Source of the DNA: Oscillospiraceae bacterium
GTDB taxonomy: Bacteria > Bacillota > Clostridia > Oscillospirales > Oscillospiraceae
Assembly: GCA_902767915.1 (NCBI GenBank)
Contig: CACXJE010000012.1
Coordinates: 1-38,226 of the forward strand
Length of the DNA stretch: 38,226 nucleotides
Direction: 5' to 3'
The position numbers and the translations under genes were made by a program. Below the pieces are notes generated by a model, which was not told the DNA's origin, made no database searches, and worked only from the letters and a program-made list of their open reading frames with translations. This document shows positions 15,362 to 23,163 of this stretch, piece by piece; position 1 is the first letter of the stretch; each line of letters opens with the position of its first letter.

Positions 15362-16486
15362 TTAATTCTCCAATTTCTTCACAAAGGAGCGGCGCTTCTT
15401 ATGCTGCACGGCCTTGAACCGCTTCCACTGGTTGATGATGGCCCGGTTGTCCTCTAAGTTCAGGTTGGTTTCCGCGTATTCCACGCCGTCGGATCTCAGC
15501 AGCTTCAGAATATGGGCGGAGGCGATGGTGGCCACGCCCCGGTTGGCCCACTCCGGATCCACGGCCACCAGGCCCAGATCCAGGATCTTCGGCTTCTTCA
15601 CGTCCCGCAGCACCCGGACCAGGGCGGCAGGGGTCAGCTTGCCGTTGGATTTCTGCAAAGCCCGGGACAGGGAGGGGAAGCAGAGCCCCAGCATCACCAG
15701 CTTGTCCTGCTCGTCCAGCACCACCCCCACGTATTTCAGGTCGATGATCAGCATGAAGTTCTGGATCAGCATATCCTGCATGCCCTTGGTGAAGGGGACC
15801 GTGCCGTAGATATCCTTGTAGCCCCGGTCGATCAGATCGAAGAAGGCGTCGCCGTAGCGGCGGATGAAGTCCTTCTTGTTTTTGGCGGGGCCGAAATGGA
15901 GGTGATACCGGTCCATGATGAATTTGGACATTTTTTCCAGGGTGCCGTCGTCCTGATCCGGGAGATAGATCTTCCGCTCCTCCCAGTCCACCTCCTTGCC
16001 GTAGCCGCAGTGCTCGATGAGCCGCTGGTAGTAGTCGGCGTTGTACTGCTCCTCAAAGGTGGAGAGCTGGTCAAAGCCCTCGATCAGAAGGCCCTCCCGT
16101 TCCAGGTCGGAGAAGCCCAGAGGGCCGCAGACCGTGTCCATACCCTTGGCCCGGGCCCAGTTTTCCAGAGCGTGGAACAGGGCGTCGGCCACCTCCTGAT
16201 CGTCAATGGCGTCGAACCGGGTGAAGCGGATCCGCTTTTCGCCGGTTTTTTCGTTGTGGGCCTTCTGCAGGATGCCCTGGATCCGGCCGACGATCTTCCC
16301 GTCCCGGTAGGCGTTCCAGCAGGCCGCCTCGCAGGTGTCGTAGTAGACGTAGTCGGACCGGAACATTTTCTTTTCGTCCCCGTACAGAGGGGGCACAAAG
16401 CAGTCGTTGCCCTTGTAGAGCTTCAGCGGGAAGTCCAGAAAGTCCTTTTGCTGCCGTTTTGTCTTGACCTCGATGATTTCGACCAT
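15362..16486 (-). CDS. GNAT-fold N-acetyltransferase-like protein
   Basis: Protein of 374 residues with a C-terminal acyltransferase-like segment: LDLGLVAVDPEWANRGVATI resembles the GNAT motif A acyl-CoA loop, and ETNLNLEDNRAIINQWKRF resembles the family's final strand-helix. The N-terminal part (KDFLDFPLKLYKGNDCFVPP) matches, as I recall, a widespread family of uncharacterised proteins in anaerobes. The substrate is unknown. ATG at 16486 has AGAGGTC about eight bases upstream; a 15-residue extension starts in the adjoining repeat and was rejected. The stop is one base before plsX, so the two are coupled. That coupling suggests a lipid or acyl-related role, which is inference. Confidence 0.7.
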   Translation of the reverse strand: MVEIIEVKTKRQQKDFLDFPLKLYKGNDCFVPPLYGDEKKMFRSDYVYYDTCEAACWNAYRDGKIVGRIQGILQKAHNEKTGEKRIRFTRFDAIDDQEVADALFHALENWARAKGMDTVCGPLGFSDLEREGLLIEGFDQLSTFEEQYNADYYQRLIEHCGYGKEVDWEERKIYLPDQDDGTLEKMSKFIMDRYHLHFGPAKNKKDFIRRYGDAFFDLIDRGYKDIYGTVPFTKGMQDMLIQNFMLIIDLKYVGVVLDEQDKLVMLGLCFPSLSRALQKSNGKLTPAALVRVLRDVKKPKILDLGLVAVDPEWANRGVATIASAHILKLLRSDGVEYAETNLNLEDNRAIINQWKRFKAVQHKKRRSFVKKLEN

Positions 16487-16513
16487 GAAAATGACCTCTT
16501 TTCGTAAAGCTTT

Positions 16514-16607
16514 GTAGGGAGCGATGCCCACATCGCTCCGGTCATTGCCGCAGGCAATGACGCCGCTTCTGCGAAGCGGCCGGAGGCATCTGGGGATGCC
16601 TCCCTAC
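16514..16607. repeat. 94-bp palindromic element, copy B (inverted)
   Basis: Reverse complement of the element at 12021-12114, identical at 92 of 94 positions. The differences fall in the loop or centre of two of its hairpins, leaving the stems intact. It lies between degV and the GNAT-like gene, six bases from the degV stop, within a probable operon. Confidence 0.92.
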
Positions 16608-16613
16608 GGGCGG

Positions 16614-17483
16614 TTACCGATGCACCGCGTGGAAGCAGACGCCTACGCCGTTGGGCCCGCAGTGGGCGCCGGCGGTGGGGTTGACGCAGACGATTTCGGG
16701 CTCCAGCTTGTCGCCGAACTTGGCCTTCAGCGCCTGGGCCACCTGGTCGGCGATTTCGGGGGCGTCGGTGTGGCCGATGCAGATCCGGTGGGCGCAGACC
16801 TCGTCGCCCAGCTCCTCCACGTAGCTGATCAGACGGTCCACGGCCTTCTGCCGGCCCTTTTCCTTGCCGATGGAGACCATCTTGCCCTCCTGGCTCATGT
16901 GGATGATGGGCCGGATCCCCAGCAGGGTGCCCATGGTGCCGGCCAGACCGGAGACCCGGCCGCTGTGCTTGAAGAACTTCAGATCGTCGGCGAAAAAGTA
17001 CATGGCGTACTTGTCCACCTCGGTCTTCGCCCAGTCCAGAATCTCCTCCGGGGTCTTGCCGGAGTTCAGCAGGTCGCCCACGGTCCGGACGATGGTGTAG
17101 CTGATGGTGGTGATGCCCTTGGTGTCGACCTCATAGAACTTCCGCTCCGGATATTTCTCCCGGAGCTCCGCCAGGGCCTGATCCATGGAGTCAAAGGTGG
17201 CGGTCATGGCCCGGGAGAAGTGGACGTAGAGGATGTCGTCTCCCCGGGCGAAGCAGGGCTCAAAATACTGGATGTACTGGTCCTTGCTCAGGGCGCTGGT
17301 GTTGGGCAGAACGCCCTCCCGGAGCTGATCGTAGAAGCCGTGGAAGTCGAAGCTGCCGCCGTCGGCGTAGGGGTAGACGGTGCGGCCCTCGATGGAGTAG
17401 GGCATGCTGATCAGCCTGCAGTTGTACTGCTTGGCAACCTCCGGGGTCAGGTCGGTATCGGTGTCGGTGAAGAATTGCAGCAT
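16614..17483 (-). CDS. DegV-family fatty acid-binding protein (FakB type)
   Basis: DegV proteins bind one fatty acid and present its carboxyl to the kinase FakA, making acyl-phosphate. The 289-residue protein has the family landmarks: FTDTDTDLTPEVAKQY at the N-terminus, PNTSALSKDQYIQYF near residue 60, HFSRAMTATFDSMDQAL near 90, the FKHSGRVSGLAGTMGTLLG stretch near 165 and a C-terminal TAGAHCGPNGVGVCFH. ATG at 17483 has AAAGGA about ten bases upstream. It lies 38 bp after fakA on the same strand, an arrangement that supports a FakB role. The usual TDS-type opening is TDT here. Chain-length preference cannot be read from sequence. There is no TTA, CTA or TCA codon. Confidence 0.88.
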   Translation of the reverse strand: MLQFFTDTDTDLTPEVAKQYNCRLISMPYSIEGRTVYPYADGGSFDFHGFYDQLREGVLPNTSALSKDQYIQYFEPCFARGDDILYVHFSRAMTATFDSMDQALAELREKYPERKFYEVDTKGITTISYTIVRTVGDLLNSGKTPEEILDWAKTEVDKYAMYFFADDLKFFKHSGRVSGLAGTMGTLLGIRPIIHMSQEGKMVSIGKEKGRQKAVDRLISYVEELGDEVCAHRICIGHTDAPEIADQVAQALKAKFGDKLEPEIVCVNPTAGAHCGPNGVGVCFHAVHR

Positions 17484-17521
17484 TGATATGGGGTCCTTTC
17501 AAATCATTGGAAGTGAGATTG

Positions 17522-19177
17522 TTATTCGAGAATCATAATGTAATCGTAAACCGGCTGGTCGCCCCGGAGGGAGATGACCTCGGTGCGGGGGAGGGCGGCC
17601 TTGAGCCGGGCCTCCACCTGTCGGGCCTCCCGGGGATCCACAGCCTGCCCGGCCAGCAGCAGCAGGATGTCGTAGGTTCCGGCCTTCAGTCGGTCCGCCA
17701 GGGCCACGACGGCCTCGGCCCGATCCGGGTCGTCCACGTAGATGGTGTCGCCGGCAAAGCCGATGTAGTGGCCGGGATGGATGGCCACGCCGTCCTTCAC
17801 GGTTTCCCGGTTGGCGGCGGAGACGTGGCCCGTGACCACGCCGGCGATGACCTCCTCCAGCTCCGCCAGGATGGCCTCGGTGTCTCCGGAGCCGGTGTCC
17901 AGCATGGAGATGGCGGCGTAGCCCTCGCCGATGGTTTTGGTGGGGACGATGCAGACCTTGGCCTTGTCATAGAGCTCGGCGGCCTGCCGGGCGGTGAGGA
18001 TCACGTTGCCGTTGTTGGGAAAGACCAGGATCGTGTCGGCGTTGATCTCGTCGAAGGCCCGGAGGAAGTCCTCCGCGGCGGGGTTCATGCTCTGGCCTCC
18101 GTCCACCACCTGGTCGCAGCCCAGGGAGGCGAAGGTCTCCCGGATCCCGGCTCCCGCGGCCACGGTCACAATGCCGTAGGCCTTGTGGAGCTTGGGCTTT
18201 GCGGGCCGGTAGTTGTTGCGGACCGTGGTCTCGTTGTGCTGGAGGGTCATGTTTTCGATCTTCAGCTTCAAAAACTCGCCGTAGCGCTGCATCTCGTTGA
18301 GGATGTCGCCGGGCCGCATGGTGTGAACGTGGACCTTCACGATGGAGCCGTCCCGGAAGCAGACCACGGAATTGCCCACGGAATTGAGCCAGTCCAGGAT
18401 GACGTTCAGATCAAAGTGCTCCAGATCCACCTTGGACCGCTGGAGCCGCAGCAGGAACTCGGTGCAGTAGCCGAATTCCAGAACGGAATCCTCGGTGAAG
18501 CCCTCCACGTCCGGCTGAGAGGCCTGGGGAGCCTCCGCCGGCAGGGCCGCGGCGGGCTCTGTGCCGGTCAGGGCGTTCTGCATGCCCTCGGCGATGTAGA
18601 TGAAGCCCGCGCCGCCGCTGTCCACCACGCCGGCCTCCTTCAAAACGGCCAGCAGCTCCGGGGTCCGGTCCAGAGACCGGCGCAGCTCCTCCAAAAAGTC
18701 CCGGAAGAAGGATTCGGCGGTGCTGTCCGGGGTCAGCTGCCCATCGGCATAGCGGACCGCGTCCTTGTAGACCGTGAGAATCGTGCCCTCCACGGGAACC
18801 GAGACGGCCCGGTAGGCCTCCTCCACGCCCTGCCGGAAGGCCTTGGAGAAGGTGGGCAGGTCCGCCTGCTCCACACCCTTGAGCCCATGAGAAATCCCGG
18901 CAAAGATCCGGGACAGGATCACGCCGGAATTGCCTCTGGCTCCCAGGAGCATGCCCTTGGCCGCGGAGGCGGCCACGTCGCTGAGAGAGCCGGCGGATTG
19001 ATTCCGGAGCTCGACTGCGCCGGAATCCATGGTCATATACATATTGTCGCCCGTGTCCCCGTCGGGGATCGGGAATACGTTCAGGTCGTTGACGATCTGT
19101 CGGTTGGCCGCCAGATTGGCGGTACCGCAGCGCACCATGTTGGCAAACATGGCGCCGTCGATGATCCGGGTTTGCAT
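17522..19177 (-). CDS. fakA: Fatty acid kinase catalytic subunit FakA (DAK2/DhaL domain)
   Basis: Phosphorylates DegV/FakB-bound fatty acids with ATP, feeding exogenous or recycled fatty acids into PlsX/PlsY. The 551-residue protein has an N-terminal DhaL-type kinase domain with the nucleotide and magnesium loop NVFPIPDGDTGDNM (33-46) and KGMLLGARGNSGVILSRIF. The middle domain has YCTEFLLRLQ and KVHVHTMRPGD; the C-terminal domain has VDGGQSMNPAAEDFL and FPNNGNVILTA. In relatives I know, the loop reads DGDTGTNM; here that Thr is Asp44. The start is taken as ATG at 19177 with GGGAGG upstream at slightly long spacing; a TTG at 19198 would overlap the ribosome binding site. It leads the fakA-degV pair, and the promoter at 19245 fits. 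There is no TTA, CTA or TCA codon. Confidence 0.93.
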   Translation of the reverse strand: MQTRIIDGAMFANMVRCGTANLAANRQIVNDLNVFPIPDGDTGDNMYMTMDSGAVELRNQSAGSLSDVAASAAKGMLLGARGNSGVILSRIFAGISHGLKGVEQADLPTFSKAFRQGVEEAYRAVSVPVEGTILTVYKDAVRYADGQLTPDSTAESFFRDFLEELRRSLDRTPELLAVLKEAGVVDSGGAGFIYIAEGMQNALTGTEPAAALPAEAPQASQPDVEGFTEDSVLEFGYCTEFLLRLQRSKVDLEHFDLNVILDWLNSVGNSVVCFRDGSIVKVHVHTMRPGDILNEMQRYGEFLKLKIENMTLQHNETTVRNNYRPAKPKLHKAYGIVTVAAGAGIRETFASLGCDQVVDGGQSMNPAAEDFLRAFDEINADTILVFPNNGNVILTARQAAELYDKAKVCIVPTKTIGEGYAAISMLDTGSGDTEAILAELEEVIAGVVTGHVSAANRETVKDGVAIHPGHYIGFAGDTIYVDDPDRAEAVVALADRLKAGTYDILLLLAGQAVDPREARQVEARLKAALPRTEVISLRGDQPVYDYIMILE

Positions 19178-19244
19178 GTGGTGATAGTTCCCTCCCAATC
19201 ATCCGGTAAAGAGAAGCTGCCGGATGACCAAAATAATCTACATT

Positions 19245-19272
19245 ATTATATCACAAAACTTCAAAAAGCCAA
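19245..19272 (-). promoter_or_regulatory. Promoter for fakA-degV
   Basis: Minus strand: TTGGCT (19267-19272), 16-bp spacer, TATAAT (19245-19250). The leader of about 60 nt includes a small ATCCGG...CCGGAT hairpin (19201-19226). Confidence 0.65.
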
Positions 19273-19358
19273 GCCTATATTCGACATTTTTCGATTTTAC
19301 CGGGAACCGATGCGGAAAAAATAATTCCGCCGGACGGGTGGAAAAACCGGCGGGAGTA

Positions 19359-19367
19359 TGGTATACT
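19359..19367 (+). promoter_or_regulatory. Extended -10 promoter for the 19423-22727 operon
   Basis: TATACT at 19362-19367 preceded by TGG, an extended -10 (TGn) arrangement. No good -35 hexamer is seen, which extended -10 promoters tolerate. It lies 56 bp before the first gene. Confidence 0.55.
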
Positions 19368-19422
19368 GGTTCGGAACGGGCGCCCGAGCCGCTGCCCGGA
19401 GCTGAAAGAAGGGAGGCGCGCC

Positions 19423-20061
19423 ATGAAATATGCGGAAACCGTGGTGGCCGCCCTCGTTTTGTGCTTCGGCGCGGGCATGGGGATCGCCCTGCTGCGGCGG
19501 CGGAACGCTGCCGGCCGGCGGATGGCCCTGGGGGCGCTGCTTCTGACCCTGGGCGCCGCGGCCCATCTGGCGCCCCGGAGTCTGGGGCTGCTGTTCGATT
19601 GGGACACCACCCATTGGCGGGGGCTGGGCAGACTGGCCGCCGCCCTGGCCCTGACGGGCTGGTATCTGCTGCTCTACCGGAGCTGGGAGCGGGAATTCCG
19701 CCCGGAGGTCCGGGACCGGGTCGTCCTCTGGACGGTGATCGGCTGCGTGATTTTGCGGCTGCTGCTGATGGCCGCCCCGGCCAACGGCTGGTGGCGGAAC
19801 GGGCACGATCCCCTCTGGCAGACTCTGCGGAATCTGCCGCTGGCGGTGCTGGCGGCGGTGACGGTGCTGCTCTACCGGCTGACCCGGCGGGAAAACCGGG
19901 CCCTGGCCCCGGTGTGGATCCTGCAGCTGATCAGCTTTCTCTGCTATCTCCCCGCCGCCGTGGGCAGAACGCCCGTAGCGGTGCCCTCTATGGCCCTTAT
20001 GGCCCTCTGCCAGCTGGGAACCCTGTGCTGTTTCCTGCGGGCAGCGAAAGAAAAGAGATAA
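19423..20061 (+). CDS. Polytopic membrane protein of unknown function
   Basis: I do not recognise this 212-residue protein. About seven hydrophobic segments can be seen (roughly residues 5-24, 33-52, 67-85, 99-118, 134-152, 160-180 and 185-205), separated by short arginine-rich loops such as LLRRRN and RLTRREN, and it ends in AKEKR. There is no obvious catalytic motif. ATG at 19423 has GGGAGG six bases upstream. It is first of four same-strand genes, 34 bp before the ATP-cone gene, so it is probably co-transcribed with msrA. A transporter-like or sensor role is possible but nothing in the sequence decides it. Confidence 0.7.
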   Translation: MKYAETVVAALVLCFGAGMGIALLRRRNAAGRRMALGALLLTLGAAAHLAPRSLGLLFDWDTTHWRGLGRLAAALALTGWYLLLYRSWEREFRPEVRDRVVLWTVIGCVILRLLLMAAPANGWWRNGHDPLWQTLRNLPLAVLAAVTVLLYRLTRRENRALAPVWILQLISFLCYLPAAVGRTPVAVPSMALMALCQLGTLCCFLRAAKEKR

Positions 20062-20095
20062 ACAAGCTTTTATTACGATCTTGGAGGAACCAGCC

Positions 20096-20920
20096 ATGTC
20101 CATAGCCGTCATCAAAAAGCGGGACGGACGGATCGTCCCCTTCGACATGAAGAAGATCTCCGACGCCATCGAAAAATCCTTCCGGGCCGATACGGGCCCC
20201 ACGGAGCGGCGGGCCGCTGCGGACCAGCTGGCCTGGGACGTCACCACCCTGCTGGAGCAGGAGGGAAACCCCGCCCCCACGGTGGAACGGATCCAGGACC
20301 TGGTGGAGCAGGTGCTGATGGACCGGGGCTATCTGGCCGCGGCCAAGCGCTATATCCTGTACCGGCAGGCCCGGACCGATGCCCGGAACCGGGGCGAGCG
20401 GGGCAAGGGCAACGTCATCTTAGAGAGCTGGGAGCCCACCCTGACCGGTCAGGCCGTGGCGATCTGCGCGGCCATCCGGAACAACGGCGGCGCCGAACGG
20501 CTGACGGGCTTTTATGAATCTCTGGTTCCCGCAGCGGAGGAAATGCTGCGGATCTGCTATACCAACGCCCTGCGGGTCACCCTGGAGATGCGGACCGGCT
20601 GCCGGGTGGCCCGGCAGACCCTGCGCTCCATCCGACTGGCGGTGACGGACGGGGGCTATTCTCTGACCGGGCAGGACCCGGAGGCCTATCAGGCCCGGCA
20701 GGCGGAGCTGCTCTGCGGGACCCTGGGCTGTGACCGGGCCGCCGTGGAGGAGGCCCAGCGGGCGGCCTTTGAGCTGGCCGCCGAGCAGACCGAGGAGGCC
20801 CTGCGGGAGACCCTGCGCTGTCTCCATGCCCGGGGCTGCATCCGGGAGATGATCGTCCCGCCGGAGACCGTCACCCCGGTGCTGCAGATGATATTAGATG
20901 TAGAGGAGAAGGAACCATGA
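20096..20920 (+). CDS. Orphan ATP-cone domain protein
   Basis: The N-terminal part (about residues 3-93: IAVIKKRDGRIVPFDMKKIS ... QVLMDRGYLAAAKRYILYRQ) is an ATP-cone, the nucleotide-sensing module that controls ribonucleotide reductases and the NrdR repressor. Here it is followed by about 180 residues, mostly helical in appearance and with seven cysteines, that match neither the NrdA/NrdD catalytic barrel nor the NrdR zinc ribbon. It is therefore neither a reductase nor NrdR. ATG at 20096 has GGAGG eight bases upstream; an in-frame ATG at 20081 overlaps that site. The stop overlaps the msrA start by 4 bp (ATGA), so translation is coupled. A role as an ATP/dATP-responsive regulator is inference. 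Confidence 0.75.
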   Translation: MSIAVIKKRDGRIVPFDMKKISDAIEKSFRADTGPTERRAAADQLAWDVTTLLEQEGNPAPTVERIQDLVEQVLMDRGYLAAAKRYILYRQARTDARNRGERGKGNVILESWEPTLTGQAVAICAAIRNNGGAERLTGFYESLVPAAEEMLRICYTNALRVTLEMRTGCRVARQTLRSIRLAVTDGGYSLTGQDPEAYQARQAELLCGTLGCDRAAVEEAQRAAFELAAEQTEEALRETLRCLHARGCIREMIVPPETVTPVLQMILDVEEKEP

Positions 20921-21417
20921 AGACAATCTACTTGGCTGGCGGCTGCTTCTGGGGCGTCCAGCAGTTTATCCGGCAGATCGACGGGGTGCTGGCCACCGAG
21001 ACCGGCTACGCCAACGGCAAGACCGAGAACCCCACCTATGAACAGGTGAAATACTGGGGCACCGGCCACGCGGAGACCGTCAGGATCGACTACGACGAGA
21101 GGGTTCTGCCCACCCGGGAGCTGCTGGAATACTATTTCCTGGCCATTGATCCCACCTCCGTCAACAAGCAGGGCCCCGACGTGGGGGTCCAGTACCGCAC
21201 CGGCATCTATTATGTGGACGCGGACCAGAAGGTCGACGCGGAGGCGTCCCTGGCGGCGCTGTCGGCGAAGCTGGGTCAGCCCCTGGCTGTGGAGTGCTGC
21301 CCGCTGGAGCAGTTCTTCCCGGCGGAGGAATACCACCAGGACTATCTGATCAAGAATCCGACAGGGTATTGCCATATCCCGCGGGACCTCATCAATAAGG
21401 TAAAAAGTAAGAAGTAA
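20917..21417 (+). CDS. msrA: Peptide-methionine (S)-S-oxide reductase MsrA
   Basis: Repairs the S-epimer of methionine sulfoxide in proteins, usually with electrons from thioredoxin. The 166-residue protein opens with AGGCFWGVQ, placing the catalytic Cys10 almost at the N-terminus. The substrate-binding stretch EVKYWGTGHAETV-like region, DPTSVNKQGPDVGVQYRTGI and EEYHQDYL follow as in the family. There is no MsrB domain, unlike the fused MsrAB of some relatives. Further cysteines (two adjacent in VECCPL) could serve as resolving residues. GAGGAGAAGG precedes the ATG, which overlaps the upstream stop. trxA and trxB, likely electron donors, are at 35.7-37.1 kb. Confidence 0.95.
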   Translation: MKTIYLAGGCFWGVQQFIRQIDGVLATETGYANGKTENPTYEQVKYWGTGHAETVRIDYDERVLPTRELLEYYFLAIDPTSVNKQGPDVGVQYRTGIYYVDADQKVDAEASLAALSAKLGQPLAVECCPLEQFFPAEEYHQDYLIKNPTGYCHIPRDLINKVKSKK

Positions 21418-21431
21418 AAAGGAACGATCAC

Positions 21432-22727
21432 ATGACACTCTTGGAAACCTACGAACAAAACGGCGTCTCGCCGGCAATCTACAGCTTCGGGCAGGAGATC
21501 CTGGCCGGTCTGAAGGACCGCTTTGAAAAAATAGACGAAATGGCGGAGCTGAACCAGGGCAAGGTGCTCCGCGCCATGCAGGAGGCCCGGGTGGACGCGG
21601 CCTGCTTTGCGGCCACCACCGGCTACGGCTACGACGACGTGGGCCGGGAACGGCTGGAGAAGGTCTATGCCGCCGTCTTCGGCACCGAGGCCGCCCTGGT
21701 GCGGCCCCAGATCACCTGCGGCACCCACGCCCTGACCGTGGCCCTGTCGGCCAACCTGCTGCCCGGGGACGAGCTGCTGTCTCCCGTGGGCGCTCCCTAC
21801 GACACCCTGCAGGAGGTCATCGGCATCCGGCCCTCTCCCTGCTCTTTGGCGGAGTACGGGGTCAGCTACCGGCAGGTGGACCTGCTGCCCGACGGCAGCT
21901 TTGACTATGCAGGCATCCGGGCCGCCATCGGTCCCAAAACCAAGCTGATCACCATCCAGCGGTCCAAGGGCTACGCCACCCGGCCCAGCTTTTCGGTGCC
22001 GCAGATCGGGGAGCTGATCGCCTTCTGCAAGGGCCTCAAGCCCGACGTCCTCGTGATGGTGGACAACTGCTACGGCGAGTTTGTGGAGGCCCTGGAGCCC
22101 TCCCAGGTGGGCGCGGATATGACCGTGGGCAGTCTGATCAAGAATCCCGGCGGCGGCCTGGCCCCCATCGGCGGCTATATCGTGGGCACCAGGGCCTGCG
22201 TGGAGCGCTGCGCCTACCGGCTGTCGGCCCCGGGCCTGGGCCAGGAGGTCGGGGCCAACCTGGGTATTCTGCCCAGCTTCTATCAGGGCCTGTTTCTGGC
22301 CCCTACGGTGGTGGCCGGAGCCCTGAAGGGCGCGGTCTTCGCCGCCAACTGCTATGAGCGCCTGGGCTTCCGGGTGATCCCCGGGGGCGCCGAGGACCGG
22401 CACGACATCATCCAGGCGGTGGAGCTGGGCTCCGAGGCCGGGATGCGGGCCTTCTGCAGGGGCATCCAGGCGGCTGCCCCGGTGGATTCCTATGTGGAGC
22501 CCATCCCCTGGGCCATGCCGGGCTACGACGACGAGGTCATCATGGCGGCGGGGGCTTTCGTCCAGGGCTCCTCCATCGAGCTCTCCGCCGACGGTCCCAT
22601 CCGTCCGCCCTACGCGGTCTATTTCCAGGGGGGACTGACCTGGTATCACGCCAAGCTGGGCATCCTCAAGTCCCTGCAATGTATGGCGGACGCGGGACTG
22701 CTGCCCGGAATGAATCGGGCGCAGTGA
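21432..22727 (+). CDS. Methionine gamma-lyase family PLP enzyme (aluminium resistance protein type)
   Basis: Fold-type I pyridoxal-phosphate enzyme of the family usually annotated as methionine gamma-lyase family or aluminium resistance protein; the physiological substrate is not firmly established. It has 431 residues. Lys237 in SLIKNPGGGLAP is the likely PLP Schiff-base lysine, with VMVDNCYGEFVE upstream (about 209-220) as the cofactor-binding Asp region, and QITCGTHALTVALSANLLPGD near residue 95. ATG at 21432 has AAGGA upstream. It is last of the four-gene operon, 14 bp after msrA, and followed by a strong terminator. Proximity to msrA hints at sulfur amino acid metabolism, which is inference. 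Confidence 0.85.
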   Translation: MTLLETYEQNGVSPAIYSFGQEILAGLKDRFEKIDEMAELNQGKVLRAMQEARVDAACFAATTGYGYDDVGRERLEKVYAAVFGTEAALVRPQITCGTHALTVALSANLLPGDELLSPVGAPYDTLQEVIGIRPSPCSLAEYGVSYRQVDLLPDGSFDYAGIRAAIGPKTKLITIQRSKGYATRPSFSVPQIGELIAFCKGLKPDVLVMVDNCYGEFVEALEPSQVGADMTVGSLIKNPGGGLAPIGGYIVGTRACVERCAYRLSAPGLGQEVGANLGILPSFYQGLFLAPTVVAGALKGAVFAANCYERLGFRVIPGGAEDRHDIIQAVELGSEAGMRAFCRGIQAAAPVDSYVEPIPWAMPGYDDEVIMAAGAFVQGSSIELSADGPIRPPYAVYFQGGLTWYHAKLGILKSLQCMADAGLLPGMNRAQ

Positions 22728-22830
22728 TCGCTTTCCTGTGCAGAATGCCGAATGAAAAATAAAGAATATTCATAATATTTATTCACAACAATTCGAGAAT
22801 TCCTTGAAATTTTCGAGGGCCTTCCCGAAG

Positions 22831-22878
22831 AAATCCGCCGCGGACAGAGTCTGAACAGACTGCCCGCGGCGGATTTTT
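22831..22878 (+). terminator. Strong intrinsic terminator of the msrA operon
   Basis: Outer 13-bp stem AAATCCGCCGCGG (22831-22843) with CCGCGGCGGATTT (22864-22876), a nested AGTCT...AGACT hairpin, and a T6 run (22873-22878). Confidence 0.93.
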
Positions 22879-22971
22879 TGGTGGAAATGCACGAAAACCG
22901 GGCGACACGGGAGGCTGCAGGTTGTCTGGAATGCGCTATAAGATTTTTATCAATCTTCCTGCTGTTATGCC

Positions 22972-23000
22972 TTGACTGTTTCCGAAAAAGGTGTTAGAAT
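22972..23000 (+). promoter_or_regulatory. Promoter of the S8 protease gene
   Basis: TTGACT (22972-22977), 17-bp spacer, TAGAAT (22995-23000). The predicted start near 23007 gives a leader of about 155 nt. The stretch 22879-22971 before it shows nothing recognisable. Confidence 0.75.
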
Positions 23001-23023
23001 ATACGGTACAGAAGAGTCTTTTT

Positions 23024-23054
23024 TTCGGGGACAGCCGCTGCCCCTGTCCCCGAA
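23024..23054 (+). promoter_or_regulatory. Leader hairpin of the S8 protease mRNA
   Basis: Eleven-bp stem TTCGGGGACAG (23024-23034) with CTGTCCCCGAA (23044-23054), just after a run of T at 23019-23025 and near the predicted 5' end. It could stabilise the transcript; no riboswitch class is recognised. Confidence 0.55.
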
Positions 23055-23055
23055 T

Positions 23056-23097
23056 CCCCGATCCCTAATCCCTGTTCCCTGTTCCCCGTTCCCCTAC
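23056..23097. repeat. CCCTGTT-type heptamer array in the protease leader
   Basis: Six 7-bp units: CCCCGAT, CCCTAAT, CCCTGTT, CCCTGTT, CCCCGTT, CCCCTAC. Related to the arrays at 4333-4374 and 37193-37220. It is transcribed in the 5' untranslated region between the leader hairpin and the ribosome binding site. Confidence 0.82.
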
Positions 23098-23163
23098 TTA
23101 GTATATTGTGCGTCCGTCTTGCCGCGGCGCGTAATATAAATATTTCCAAAAGGAGAAATGACT

